Of a stretch of DNA of 64,000 bases, positions 47,631 through 59,009 are shown piece by piece. Numbering within the stretch: the first letter of the stretch is position 1; every line of letters starts with the position of its first letter. The DNA comes from Armillaria gallica. Lineage: Eukaryota > Basidiomycota > Agaricomycetes > Agaricales > Physalacriaceae. The notes under the pieces are model-generated. The model saw nothing but the letters and a program-made list of their open reading frames with translations, was not told where the DNA came from and did no database searches. The stretch is taken from contig JBANDB010000013.1 of assembly GCA_037576215.1 (NCBI GenBank), positions 1 to 64,000 of the forward strand. The letters are read 5' to 3'. The translations under genes and the position numbers were made by a program.

Positions 47631-48152
47631 ATGTCTCGTAAGTCCTCAACTGCACCGCAGCCTAGAACCTGTTCTGAGCCAGAGACGCAGCTCCTCGTGT
47701 GCACAGATTACCTCTCAACCAAAGGCTCGACTACACCTTGATTCCTGCACCCTTAGGTACGAACCCTTGCTGAGTGGCTAGCAAACACTGACACTGACAG
47801 CTGCTCTCCAGACCTTTCTCTCCCATCTCTAACCGAAAAATCACCTCTTCCTGCCATCATCGTCACGCCATCATCTCCCGTCTCCACACAGGACTTCTCC
47901 ATCGCGTTCCTAGCACCCGAGCCGAAGCCGTCCATCCTCAAACGCCTGTCGCTCAAAGCCCGCACAGCCATCATCATCTTCCTCATCCTCTTCATTTTGG
48001 TCTGTCACGTGGTCACGCACCGACTCGCGGCGAGGAGGCCGTATCTCGACTTTCACGAACCCCAGGCAGCTAGTAGTTGGTACCATATCCCGTCGTTTTG
48101 GGGCCCGGATATCCCAGAGGATAAGCGGAATTTTGTCATTTCGGAGGGCTAG
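47631..48152 (+). CDS. Small single-pass membrane protein, 5' end unresolved
   Basis: The reliable part is the last exon (from about 47800). It reads SPDLSLPSLTEKSPLPAIIV, TQDFSIAFLAPEPKPSILKR, then a membrane helix (TAIIIFLILFILVCHVVTH), basic RLAARRP and a short lumenal/cytosolic tail ending RNFVISEG. Topology is probably N-in with the Pro/Ser part cytosolic. The start at 47631 follows a pyrimidine-rich stretch, but no intron of normal size joins it cleanly to the last exon; an ATG at 47476 in frame is an alternative. No family recognised. Confidence 0.45.
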
Positions 48153-48954
48153 GGAAGGGGGGCGGTTTCAATATTTATATTTTTTCATTCTAGGTCTGTT
48201 GGTTTTATACATGCAAGGTTGCTTTGTGCTTTTCTGTTTCCTTTCTTCTTTGTGAGTCCTCAAGAACTGTTCATGGAGGTAAGCGTGATTCCTAGGCGAT
48301 CTGTACATTGGTGAGCACTCCCGGAAACATACATCCCCAGTGACTGACCTTTCGACAGATCCACATGCTCGTGTCGGGTATGAAGAAGATTACACATAAT
48401 TAGCCTAGATAAGGGTCGACATGTCTTCTTCATTGTTCATAATGGCCCGACGAAAGGGCAAAACACTTCTACTGCTCTTTTTAGGCAGTCATACCAGCTC
48501 ATCTTCCCCGAGGAATGCTCAAGTGGATTGGCACCTGCCAGTCTTTTTTCGGGGTGGCAGGTATAAGCGTTCTGTTCGTACTCCATGTGGGCGAATATGT
48601 ATTCATTTTTGAATCTGCAGTGACCCGTGGGTGATGTCAGAGTAGGGTGCACTAGTGGCTTAGGTCTGTTATACTTTTCATTTCGTCGTTAAGATTACTG
48701 AAAAGCGTGTCGAGCTAGAATCGCACGTCTCAACACGCCTTTTCAGCGAGGCAAGCTACGTACTGGCAGTTGCCGAGGAGAAGGATTCTTCCCCCAGCAC
48801 TAAATACTCAAGGAGGTACTGGCTCCATCTCCCGAGGAGTGGATGAACAGTCGGCGCGCCACCCGCTGATAGATTCTGTCCTTCCATTCTCTCAAGCCAT
48901 GATTTTTACGATAAAACAACAAGGGGAGCAAGTTCGCTCTTTCCTCCAACAACC
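48153..48954. other. Intergenic region with an inverted repeat
   Basis: CTGAAAAGCGTGT at 48698-48710 and ACACGCCTTTTCAG at 48733-48746 are inverted copies apart from one inserted base, with a 22-base loop. No gene is supported in the interval. Confidence 0.5.
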
Positions 48955-50829
48955 ATGTTTCGTCGAGACAACGCGACGGAGACTGAGCAAGCCTCGGATT
49001 CGTACCCTGCGGATACCAGCTCAGGTGAAAATGCGTCTACATTACCCCCAGCCACAACCGATACCCCGTCTCCAGCCCCCGTTCCTTCATCAACGGGCCG
49101 TGGACTGATGGTCGCGGAGACTTCGACTCCCCTCGAATCGCACAGTTCTTCCGCGCCTAGTGTTGATCCTGCACTCTCTCAATCTGATACCCCCACCCTC
49201 ACTTCCGCTACCTCCAACTCTGCAGATATACCCTCATCCACTATGCTCTTTTACTCCTCTCCCGCCTCCTCTTCCGTGTATTCCATCCTCCCCGAGTCGG
49301 ACGCACCTACTTCTTCAGGTTCCGCGTCTGCAGATATATACCCGTCCACCACGCTCTTCTATTCCATCGTGACTGCAGGTGTTCCTGCCCCAACCATTGC
49401 TCCTGCCTCAATTTCTCCATGGTATTCCATCCTCCCCGTGTCAGATACTGAAACAACATCTTCTGCTTCAAGTTATCCTACATCCCCATTCACATCGCTC
49501 TTCTATTCGATCGTGACCGCAGCGGATCCCTCAATCTCACCATGGTATTCCATCCTCCCTGTGTCAGATACTACCACAATATCTTCTGCCTCAAGTTCCA
49601 CAACTGAAGATACTGTACCCTCATCTACGACGCTCCTTTATCCCATCGTGACTGCAGCGGATCCTATCCCAAGCGCTGCACCCACCTCGATTTCACCATT
49701 GTATTCCATCCTTCCCGTGTCAGATATTACAACAATATCCGCTTCTTCAAGTTCCACGTCGGCAGATACTAGTATACCCTCATCCACCGCGCTCTATTCC
49801 ATCGTGACCGCAGCGGATCCTACCCTTACTTCCATCCTCCGCGTGTCAGATACTACAACAATATCTACTTCTTTATCTCTATCGCCTGTCCTGCCGGTAT
49901 CAGAATCGACTACTCCAGACCTTGTGCCGGAATCCACGCTCGTTTATTCCATCCTACCTGTATCAGATCCCTCGACGCGCATATATTCTACTTTGCGTCT
50001 GTTGGACACTTCTACTCCCACCGCCGTACCTACATCGACGCTCATCTCTCCTGGCATCACTCCCACGACAGGGCCATCCAAGTCAACGTCCAACTACCCC
50101 GTAGCTATTACCACAGATACCCCTGCAAAAGATGCATACCACTCCACCACTGTTACCACTACCCTCGACAAGGCACAAACCACATCCAGGTACATCCACC
50201 ACTTTACCTTTTTTCGTCCCTCTAACCCCGACCTCGTTCGCAGCCAGCGTATCAACAACTTGGCCCTCCAGCCCACAGCAGATGCGGGGAGCAGCACGGT
50301 CCTGGTGACGAGCGGGAGCATAACGCGTACGGTTGTCGTACGACCGACAGGTGGGATCACAGGTGTCGGTGGGACTGATAGTGGATCGGGGGAGGGACCT
50401 TCCTCCGGGTGAGTGATTCTCTAAGTCTATTTGTCTTCGAGTTCGTCTCATGTTGACGTTCTCGTTACTATTAGTGATACAAGATCTCACCACGCTCTGC
50501 CAATTTCGATTATTCTTGGATCGGTGCTTGCTGGTGTGATACTTATTCTTGTCGTCATCCTTGTTGTCATGAGAAGGAGGAGGAGAAGGAGGGTTGCGCG
50601 TTGGCACAGGCTACCTTACGAGCCTGCGTTGGATACGAGCAGGCACTCCTCAAGGTTTCTGAACCCGTTTACGGATATTGACGATGATTGGTCGATCATC
50701 GCTTCCGAGGTCGAGCGGCCTGTGTCGACGACGACGACGGCGAGCACACTGGCATTTGCGCCTTCTCGTGAGGATGGGGATAATATGGTGAGGACGCCTT
50801 TACGTTCTGGGGGTTGGATGTCGAGGTAG
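48955..50829 (+). CDS. Mucin-like Ser/Thr-rich single-pass protein with tandem repeats
   Basis: Two exons; the intron is at about 50411-50475. Start MFRRDNATETEQASDSYPAD. About 450 residues are Ser/Thr/Pro-rich and contain imperfect repeats with cores FYSIVTAADP and SPWYSILPVSDTTTISSASS. A membrane helix (PISIILGSVLAGVILILVVI) is followed by a stop-transfer RRRRRRRVARWHRLPYEPAL and a cytosolic tail of about 80 residues. This looks like a cell-wall sensor or Msb2-type mucin. Oddly, the N-terminus lacks a hydrophobic signal peptide, so either an upstream exon is missing or the membrane helix acts as signal anchor, which would leave the Ser/Thr part on the wrong side. Expected heavy O-mannosylation if external. 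Confidence 0.7.
49230..49990 (+). repeat. Imperfect tandem repeats inside the mucin-like gene
   Basis: Units of roughly 100-150 bp, each with ttctattc(c/g)atcgtgac(t/c)gca and tggtattccatcctccc(c/t)gtgtcagata cores separated by Ser/Thr codons. Copies occur near 49358, 49420, 49500, 49540, 49635, 49700 and 49790. Copies decay toward the 3' end. Confidence 0.75.
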
Positions 50830-51067
50830 TGCCGTACGGTAAAGATCTTTTTCAAATAATATTTGTTGTATTTTATCTAGCAGCGTGGTACGCGATTTAT
50901 ACCAAGTCCTTTTTAATGCAGGTAACTCGGACCTATCTGTCAAAAGTCTACATATTTCGCAAAGGATTGTTGGTCGTCAGGCGGAACATATTACCGGCGG
51001 AGTGAATTTTGAAACAGCAGGCTGTGCCTTCGAGCCCCTGATTGACTATACGGTCGATCACATCAGC

Positions 51068-51074
51068 TATAAAA
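51068..51074 (+). promoter_or_regulatory. TATA box of the MARVEL-type gene
   Basis: TATAAAA, 72 bases upstream of the ATG at 51140. The interval 50830-51067 shows nothing else. Confidence 0.5.
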
Positions 51075-51139
51075 GCGGCTGTCGACATACCGCCTTTTTC
51101 AACTTGTATCTCTTTCTCCTTCCCCCTAGCCTGCCTGCC

Positions 51140-52081
51140 ATGAGCTTCCTCCCCATTCTCCGGCTCACCGCCCTTGGTACGTCCTCCCGCTCCCTCTAGT
51201 CAACCGCTCTTCTGAAAAAAGAAAAAAAAAAGTCGCGACATTGGTGTTCTCCATCATCGTACTGGGAGTGAGCGCGCACATCACCTACCTGACCACGACG
51301 TACTACGGAGTGTACTTTACGTTTGCGGCGATGTCCATCGCGACGGCGTGCCTCACGCTCCTCACGCTGCCGGTCATGTGTGTTGGTTTCCTCCCTGGCG
51401 GGCCCCTAGGACTGACAGCTGCCGCCCCATTAGGATTGCGATTGATATCACCCGGAAGGGGGCGTTCACTTCGATGGTAGTGGTAGAGCTCTCTTGGTTA
51501 GGTAAGGCTCTGTCTGCGAGGATCGTTTTGACGCGTGGCTGAGATGCTGCGGCAGGTGTGCTGTGGGTCCTCTGGCTGACGAGCGCGGCCCTCACGGCCG
51601 ACGCCAACGCCAACACCTTTGTCTCTGGGTGCGGGTACATCAACGGTACGCGTTCCCATCCCTATGCGCCTCCTCGCCGTGTCTAATCCCGGTTTCCATA
51701 GATGTGATCAACCAAGCGTGCAAAGAGTTCAACGCCGTCGAAGCGTTTGGATTTTTGAACTGGCTCATCTGTACGTATACGCGATAATCTGTGCAAGTGA
51801 GATCGAAATTGACAGATAGATTATCAGTGTTGGGGTATACGATTACTTTGATTGTTTTTGCTATTATTGCGGTGAATCGGGGGAACAGCGGGGTTTGGAC
51901 GTCGTCTACTACGGCGACTGACTTTTTTGCGAGGGGAGCATATAGTGGTGCGAGCACTGTTGCGCCGGAAAAGGTCAACTATGTGCCTTCGCAGCCGTCG
52001 GTTGTTCAGTATCCTCCTCAGTCTCCGTCTGGATATAGCACTCAGCAGCAGCAGCAGCCGAGCTCTTATCCTCAGGTGTAA
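51140..52081 (+). CDS. MARVEL-like four-helix membrane protein
   Basis: Five or six exons. Helix 1 LRLTALVATLVFSIIVLGVS, helix 2 YFTFAAMSIATACLTLLTLP, helix 3 MVVVELSWLGVLWVLWLTSA with the following extracellular loop holding two cysteines (SGCGYINDVINQACKEF), helix 4 LSVLGYTITLIVFAIIAVNR. The cytosolic tail is Pro/Gln/Tyr-rich (SPSGYSTQQQQQPSSYPQV). This is the layout of fungal MARVEL-domain proteins, which act in membrane apposition and eisosome or vesicle organisation. Introns were placed to keep hydrophobic frames open. Tandem with Ale1, 162 bases apart. Confidence 0.78.
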
Positions 52082-52166
52082 AATACGTACATTGTGCCTG
52101 TCCTCGTACGATACCCAATTGGATTTTGGAACGTGCTCCCCCAAAGAAATCAAGTCTCGGCAGTGA

Positions 52167-52196
52167 CCGCTCTTACTTAAAAAAAGTTAAGAGCGG
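52167..52196. terminator. Hairpin between MARVEL-type gene and Ale1
   Basis: CCGCTCTTA (52167-52175) pairs perfectly with TAAGAGCGG (52188-52196) around a 12-base loop that contains seven A. It may form an RNA hairpin at the 3' end of the upstream transcript; function unknown. Confidence 0.4.
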
Positions 52197-52243
52197 CAAT
52201 CTCGGGTTGAGATAAAAACCTGTTCTTCTGCGACGAGGCGGGC

Positions 52244-54141
52244 ATGGACGCGTTGTTTGTACCTCTTGCGCAAGCAGCCGGCGCATCCATCGACCAGATA
52301 AAGGTATTGGTTTATTGTCCCCGCATGCATACCCCTCTGACCTAGACTGGATTCGAACCAGCTGATTTCTTGTCTTCTCATCGCATTCCCACTCGGATCC
52401 GTCTTTGTCCGTATCCCGTCGAGCCAGCCACACCTGAAGCACCTCTTCAACATCGCCATCGCCGTCTTCTTCTTCCTCCCCGTCCTCCAGATCCCACATG
52501 CGTTCTTCCAGTTGCTCGGCAGCATCGTGGCGGCGTATGCTATTGCGAGGTATCATACAGGGCCGAGTATGCCGTGGGTAGTCTTTGTGTGAGTTGTTGC
52601 TGTTCACTCGTGGGTTACGGGGAGCTCAAGTTGGTGTGCTAGGGTTACTATGGGGCACTTGACTGTCAAGTGAGTTTTTTGGCTGTTCTCAGGTGTCATA
52701 GCTGATATCCGGGGAGTCATACAATACGGTACCTCCAAGAACAGAGCTACGAGACGATGGACATTACTGGGCCCCAGATGGTGCTGACGATGAAGCTGAC
52801 GACGTTTGCGTGGAACGTGTATGATGGTCGCAGGCCTGTTCAGGTACGCCGTTTGGCTTTTGTGTTGGGCCAACTAATTCTTTGACTAGGACCTCGATAA
52901 ATGGCAGACTTCGAAGCGTATCCCTACCTTCCCATCCCTTCTCGAATTCTTGGGCTACGCGTGAGTTCTTACTCATCCCTACTTCCACCGCTAATGACGC
53001 AATAGGTTTTACTTCCCTGGCGTCCTCGTCGGGCCATACCTCGATTTCGTCGACTACATGGAGCTCATCACGGAGAAACTCTACGAAGGTCACGTCAAGG
53101 AGAACGCCAAGCGTAACCTTCCGAGCGGGCGCAAGCGCGTTGCCTACCGCAAGATGGTCGAGGGCCTCGTGTATCTCGGCATCTTTGTCTTGTTGGGGGC
53201 AAAGTACAATTTTGCGACGATTTTGACGCCGTGGTTCGCGGAGAAGAGTATGTGGTATAGGTGAGGTCGTCTTTCCTATGTATATGCTTTCTACTCATAT
53301 AAATTAGGCTGCTATATTTCCAACCGTATGGTACCCTTGAGAGGAGCAAGTACTATGCCGTGTGGACCCTTACAGAAGTACGTTAACACGCATATATTGA
53401 GGCTGACGACTGACGGGTATTCTAGGGAGCTAGTATCTTGACTGGGCTAGGATTCACTGGCTACAACGCTTCTGGTGCATCGACTTGGACCGGCGCCGCG
53501 AACGTTGTCCCCTCCGCCATCGAAATCCCGTCCAACTTCAAGGTACTTTTGGACTCGTGGAACATGAAGACCAACGTCTGGCTCCGCGAGTGCGTGTACA
53601 AGCGTGTCACGCCCAAGGGGCAGAAACCCGGTTTTGCGAGCAGCATGATCACTTTTGCTACTAGCGCGTTTTGGGTACGTGCAAAACAATCTTGACTTGA
53701 GATACGCTGACGGCCGTGCAGCACGGCGTGGCTGGGGGGTACTACCTCACGTTCATCTTGGGTGGGTTCATCACCACCGCAGGCCGTCTCGCGCGCGCCA
53801 ACGTCCGGCCGCTCGTCATGCCAGCTGAAGGCCAGCCCCCGTCAATCGCGAAGCGCCTGTACGACCTAGCTGGGACGATCGCCACGGTGATGATGGTCAA
53901 CTACGTCGCCGTACCGTTTATGCTCCTCACCATCAAGGACTCGTTGGTCGCGTGGTACCGCCTGGCGTTTTACGGACATGTTTTGATTTTCTCGGCGCTG
54001 GGATTCTTTTATGCGGGAGGCGCAAAGATGTTGCGGGCGAGGAAGGGAGCGACGAGTGGCAGTGGGGCGACTACGCCGGTTGGGGAGAAGACGTTTACGA
54101 TGCCGCCGTCTTTGGATTCGGTGATGCCGCCTAGGAAGTAG
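52244..54141 (+). CDS. ale1: MBOAT lysophospholipid acyltransferase Ale1/Lpt1
   Basis: Start MDALFVPLAQAAGASIDQIK, then introns; hydrophobic helices (NIAIAVFFFLPVLQIPHAFF; LLGSIVAAYAIARY), a conserved cytosolic block (ETMDITGPQMVLTMKLTTFA and WNVYDGRRP), LLEFLGYAFYFPGVLVGPYL, and the MBOAT core MKTNVWLRECVYKRVTPKG with SAFW|HGVAGGYYLT. The catalytic His (codon 53722-53724) sits just after an intron. The enzyme reacylates lysophospholipids with acyl-CoA in the ER (Lands cycle). Eight or more introns; the first (52304-52361) ends in a tRNA-like CTGGATTCGAACCAG. The C-terminus lacks a KKXX but is polar. Confidence 0.92.
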
Positions 54142-56023
54142 TATAGAGGGGGTATCTTATAGGGAGTATACTGCGCTCGCAAAATCGTTCATGAACGAAA
54201 TAAAAAGTTTTGATTTACAGTGCACTACGGGGAGTGTATAGAAGACGAAAGCTGGAGAAGAGACGAGAGCTGGAAAGACAAGGAGAGCATTGTCAACTAG
54301 GTACATACATTGCAACGATGAGATTATGCATATTTATCTCACTAAGACATGGTCAAAGAATTTGCTACTTGATCAGCTTGCATTCTAGTGCAATCCCATG
54401 CTCTGAAACCTTCGTCCAGGTATTCCCATAATGCCTCTTTACAGAGCACATCCAAGGTTCGATGAATGTCTGGAGAAGCATTACTTCCAGCATGTGCCCC
54501 TCCCACGATATGTCGCTGCTAAGAAGCACCACTTTTCAACTAGCGGAGTAAGTGATTGCCCAAAAAAGTTAGTGTGGGCTGAAGCCATATACTAGTTGTT
54601 CTTTGATGTCACTCGGCCTTTGCAAAGGCAGGGTCCATCTTCCGAAGTTTGAGGCAAATTTCGAAGATAGCCCAGCAAAGGACCGACTCAAGGTCATCGA
54701 TAGTGGTGGTGATGAATCGACATGAAGGTTAAAGCTAAGAACTGCCAGCGCGAGGTAGATTACAGTACTATCCTCGTTTATGGGACCTGTTTTTCTCTTA
54801 CCTGTTTGTTAGAGTCACTGCCGGGCCGTGCTCAAGTGAATTCGAACTTGTAAGTGGCAAAGGTAGGTTACATCTTTGGCACCAGACATGGGGACTCGCT
54901 ACGACATATACTACGAAATTCCGCGGGAATGAGCAAACACGTAAGTAAAATCCGTACGAGAACCCAGACGGCGACTAACAATCACCATGAGAAGCTCGAA
55001 ATCCTACAACTTTGGAATTTCCGATTGCCAGTGTTTTCTGGCTCTCATTGGACAGTTTCTAGAATCCAGATATACCTTAAATTTGGGATAAGTCTCTTAC
55101 GGCTCGTGTCATCAGGTATGTATCGTCTGTCTCTATGAGAGACTAGTGGTTTCGGTATTCACCCAGCGACGTCTGACAGTGTTCTTCATATCGACTTATG
55201 AAGCTTAGTCCACTAGTATCTGGAATGTCTCTCTCTCCGGATCCTCCAACTTCCAATTCAGACAATTTTCCGACATCTTAAGGTCCCCGTTAACCTATTT
55301 TTGTGGTGTTGCATTACTTAACCTGCTGCATATTATTTAGTCACGGTGATCATTTCGCAGTAGAAACCCGTCTGAGAATTGTCGGAGGTGTACATTGAAC
55401 TTGTTGTAATTGCCTACGGCTAACCATTGGCGATGTTTCTATAGGTGCAGTTATTTAGAAATTCTTTGCCGCGCTGGAATTCGTAGGTTGGGACGCTGGC
55501 ATGTTGGCTGTTTCCGATCGTTGCAAGGGATGGTTGTGCAGTTCGTACTCTTCCCACGGGCATGTCGGTTGAAGATCTTGGCAAAGACCTCAAACTACGG
55601 TCCGATAAATATTACGATAGTAGCAGTCAGAGACATTCCCGTGGTGAAATAGCAGACTTGACGAAGGCTTTGATTGGTGTTTATGAAACGGGGACGAATT
55701 CATCATGGACGAGGATGGTTGCCGCATGTTTCCAGATACCTCACGTAGGATATGGATAGTAATCGATATTAACCCTGCATATCATATCCTAATTGGTGCT
55801 ACTTAAAGACTAATCTATCCTATCATGAGACTAAATATAATTCCTAGCATATGGTACTATCAACACCGTGACCAGTATAAAGCTATTACAATAGTAGTAA
55901 AAGAGCTGCTACGAAATTTCATAAGACACTCGCCACAATAACAACATGACATCTTTACATTCGTTCCGGGTCCCGTCCATCGATAGCGCATGCAATGCAA
56001 TATGTAGCCAACACGCTGCATCC
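54142..56023. other. Gene-poor AT-rich interval
   Basis: No supported gene in about 1.9 kb. Short open frames (for example 55562-55759, starting MSVEDLGKDLKLRSDKYY) lack promoter and splice context. The last 250 bases are very AT-rich. It may hold decayed repeat DNA. Confidence 0.4.
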
Positions 56024-57554
56024 TCATGCTTTTGGGGTCACGAGAGCCTCCAACCTATCCACTTCAGCGGTCAACGCCTGCATCCGTGGACGCGTAAGAA
56101 TCACATCCAGTAACACGCTCTTGTCCGGTAGGTGTCCCGAAATATACGCGGCGTTGGTCAAGGGTGATCCCAAGGCCGTCAGTGCATATCTAAAACCACA
56201 AATGGTGCGCTTCGCACCAATGGAGGTCCAGTCTGCCTCGAGGATGCGAGTCGCGGAGACGTTCGAGATGAAAAAAGTCTCGTCAGCCTGTGGATGAAGC
56301 GGTGCAGCAAACGTCGCCGTCTTGAATGTCTTTTCAGCGGAGTGAACGTGCGCGAGGGACAAAGTAGTCCGGCCGGTGGCCAATTGGTAGGATAGGTCGT
56401 GCAATGGTAACGATTTCAAGTCCGCGACGGTGAAGCGAGGATACGGCAGGGGTACGAAGGCGTTGTGAGGATAATCCTGAATTTCGGGATCGTACTGCGC
56501 AAGAAGGCCGCGAAAGGATGCTAAATTGGAACAGTGCACTCTGAGATCCGGATCCGCACAGTGCGCGTACACGGCCTTCAAAACAAATCAGCGACTGTTC
56601 CGCGAATATCTAAAAGAGAAATTTAAAAACCAACCTTCCATAACCACGCAACAAGAATGTCGCCAGTGCTGACTCTGGGAGATATTTTCCCTTCGCGATG
56701 GAGAGCTTGCCTGACGTCTGCAACGAGGAAATCTACTATATCCTTTTTCAATATCACCAAATGGTTCTGCACGTCTTGGAACACCCTCTTCCGTAACTGA
56801 TTGAACACGAGTCTCATCGTACCCAAAGTCTTGAGATCCGTGTACCCCCCAAACTCAGCCGGTTGGACCGTTCCAGACCTCTTATGGTCATCCAAGACCT
56901 TGAGCACGACGTTGGTGTTCGCGCCGGTTTTGGGGACAGGCGGGACCGCCCAAGACAAGCCCTTGATTTCCGAGATGAGCGCGTTCACGATGATCTTCGC
57001 CCCGGTTCCATCAAAGACGCCATGAGGGCGAGCAAAGCCAATGGCTGTCAGTGGCTCTGCGTCTCCCTCGCGGCTTAGTCGGGTGATATGCCAGCAAGTC
57101 AGAGGACGATGTCCCCAGTCATTGCTCGAATGAGGCGTGTCTGGGTGAAGGAAAAGGCTAGAAGGAAGCGAATGGACAGTAGAGGGTAGATTAGCGGGAA
57201 AGGCAATAGGTTTGATAGTCGGACATGTTGTGAGGGAGTACGTTTGATAGTTGGGCGGTAAGTCTCCTAGAGGAATAACGATCCGCCATGCTTTCTTGCT
57301 CTATGAGGGCGCATATGAGTACACAACAATTGCCAAACGGCGTCGTCACATACGGATTGATTATAGCTCTCTAATCGTCCAGCTAACAAGCGCCATTTGG
57401 CTGTAAGCCTATCCAATGCTCCCGCAAGGACGTCGACGTCGACGACACCTTCGACTAGCCATCCAGTTATGAAGATAGATGTCGAGTAACCGTCATCGAA
57501 CGGGGTCAATGGATAGAGAGCATTAAGCTGAGTAGTTTCCTGGTTGATAGCCAT
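56024..57554 (-). CDS. BAHD-type acyltransferase
   Basis: Three exons, about 470 residues. Start MAINQETTQLNALYPLTPFD, then DVLAGALDRLTAKWRLLAGR. The intron near 57297-57349 precedes ESYNQSSKKAWRIVIPLGD. The HxxxD active site is RPHGVFDGTGAKIIVNALIS. The second domain has ISPRVSTGDILVAWLWKAVY (across the intron at about 56578-56636) and ends with ADWTSIGAKRTICGFRYAL where BAHD enzymes usually have a DFGWG-like motif; here the Asp is kept but not the rest. The family transfers acyl-CoA groups to alcohols or amines. It is on the same strand as Erg2, 312 bases downstream of it. Confidence 0.75.
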
Positions 57555-57866
57555 AGCGGTAAGATTTTTTGGAGGTAAACTAGCCCCATTTTAAAGAGCC
57601 AGGAGAATTGGAGTACGTCACATACTAGTTCATATGACGAAAGGAGGTTGGAACTGAGAATGGTGAATCGGAAATTGCCAATGTACCTTAAAGGACATGG
57701 TATACTCGTTGCACAATTGTTACCCCTCAATGCATTCAGGGCCGGGCCGGGGGCCGTAGGCAATTTGTCGATTGGAGATATGTTGCACCCACTCGCGCAC
57801 ATTAATACAAACGGGACTTAGGGATGAGTGGGAACAAATTTCTATGAGAGGCAAGGAAATGCGAGA

Positions 57867-58682
57867 TTAGATTTTGCCGATTAGAAGATTTTGTATCATC
57901 TCCCTTGCGGTTACTCTGACGGTATTGTACAGCGTCGGGACGTCCAATGTAGACGTAAGCGTGTCCGCAAAGCCGAAAGGTAACATAAGTGGAATCCAGC
58001 CTAATCAAGAAAGTTAAAGATGAATTCATACAAATGGAGTATCGCGTACGAACCACGAGCATACTCCAACGCAAAGCAGCCTTCGTGCATCTTGTATTGT
58101 TTAGCTGTACCTCTTGGAAGATGATGGACGCTTCCTGCAGGATAGCGCTCCATCTCTAGTGAACCGGGCCTAAACGCCCACTCCTCTCCAACAAGGATAT
58201 TAAAGTAGTCATCGGCTGTATGTAAGCCGGTGTGACCTTCGGTACCGAGGGGAGTACCAAATATAATCAGATACTCAGTGATGCTAGCATGAATGATGTA
58301 CATGGCACCCATAGCACCGCCTGCGTTGTTGAAGACCCATTCACTGGAGTCCGTATTGAGACGAATTTGCTCAGACGGGTAGGTGGCGGTGAGATTGGCG
58401 ACTATATGTTCTATCATTCCGGCAGTATTGTTTGGAGATGCATCGATTGCGCTTTTCGCGAGTTCATGAAGCTCTGTTGGGTCCAGAACATACCACCGGT
58501 CCTGAAACAATCGTGAATAGAAATTCAGTATCGGAATCCATGACGCGCACCTTGATGGTATCCAGCCAGCTACAAGCAGAAACAAAGATGCTGAGGAACA
58601 AAATTCGCGTTGCCCATTTCAGAACGCTGCCATTCTGCTTTTTCGCTTGGGCTTTCTTTGCTGCCTCATGTTTAACGGCCAT
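57867..58682 (-). CDS. erg2: C-8 sterol isomerase Erg2
   Basis: Start [20 protein letters not shown], then one membrane helix ([20 protein letters not shown]), intron, [60 protein letters not shown], the conserved Glu/His sites, [20 protein letters not shown] and FALEYARGW; a last intron precedes [20 protein letters not shown]. About 250 residues, typical of Erg2/sigma-1 receptor homologues. It converts fecosterol to episterol in the ER on the way to ergosterol. Divergent from the gene at 59010 (327 bases). Confidence 0.93.
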
Positions 58683-59009
58683 GATCCTGCAATACTGCCC
58701 TATAGATACCGCGAATAAATGGAGAGAATAACAAAATACCTTGGTCAGTAGCTGGAAGAACGTGAAGTGGAGACACTTTGTAAAATATCGGCAGACCTTA
58801 GAATTTTAGACAAATTTTAGATCGAACCACTTTGCGATTTCACGATCATGTGAGCGCCTCAGAATCGGCTTTGTCCGGATCAGCCCGTATCCTCCGAATC
58901 TTTTTTTCCCAAACCGTCACGATCAAACAGCAGGCAGTACCGATCCTGGTTTGTTTCCTCTTCCAGTTCCCAGTATTTGCTGACTCGATATGCAGAAGGA
59001 AACAACCGT

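Noticed and set aside
52347..52361. CTGGATTCGAACCAG, a perfect tRNA T-arm/B-box on the minus strand
   Set aside because: No matching acceptor, D or anticodon arms upstream on that strand; it is the 3' end of the first Ale1 intron and the adjoining bases are coding.
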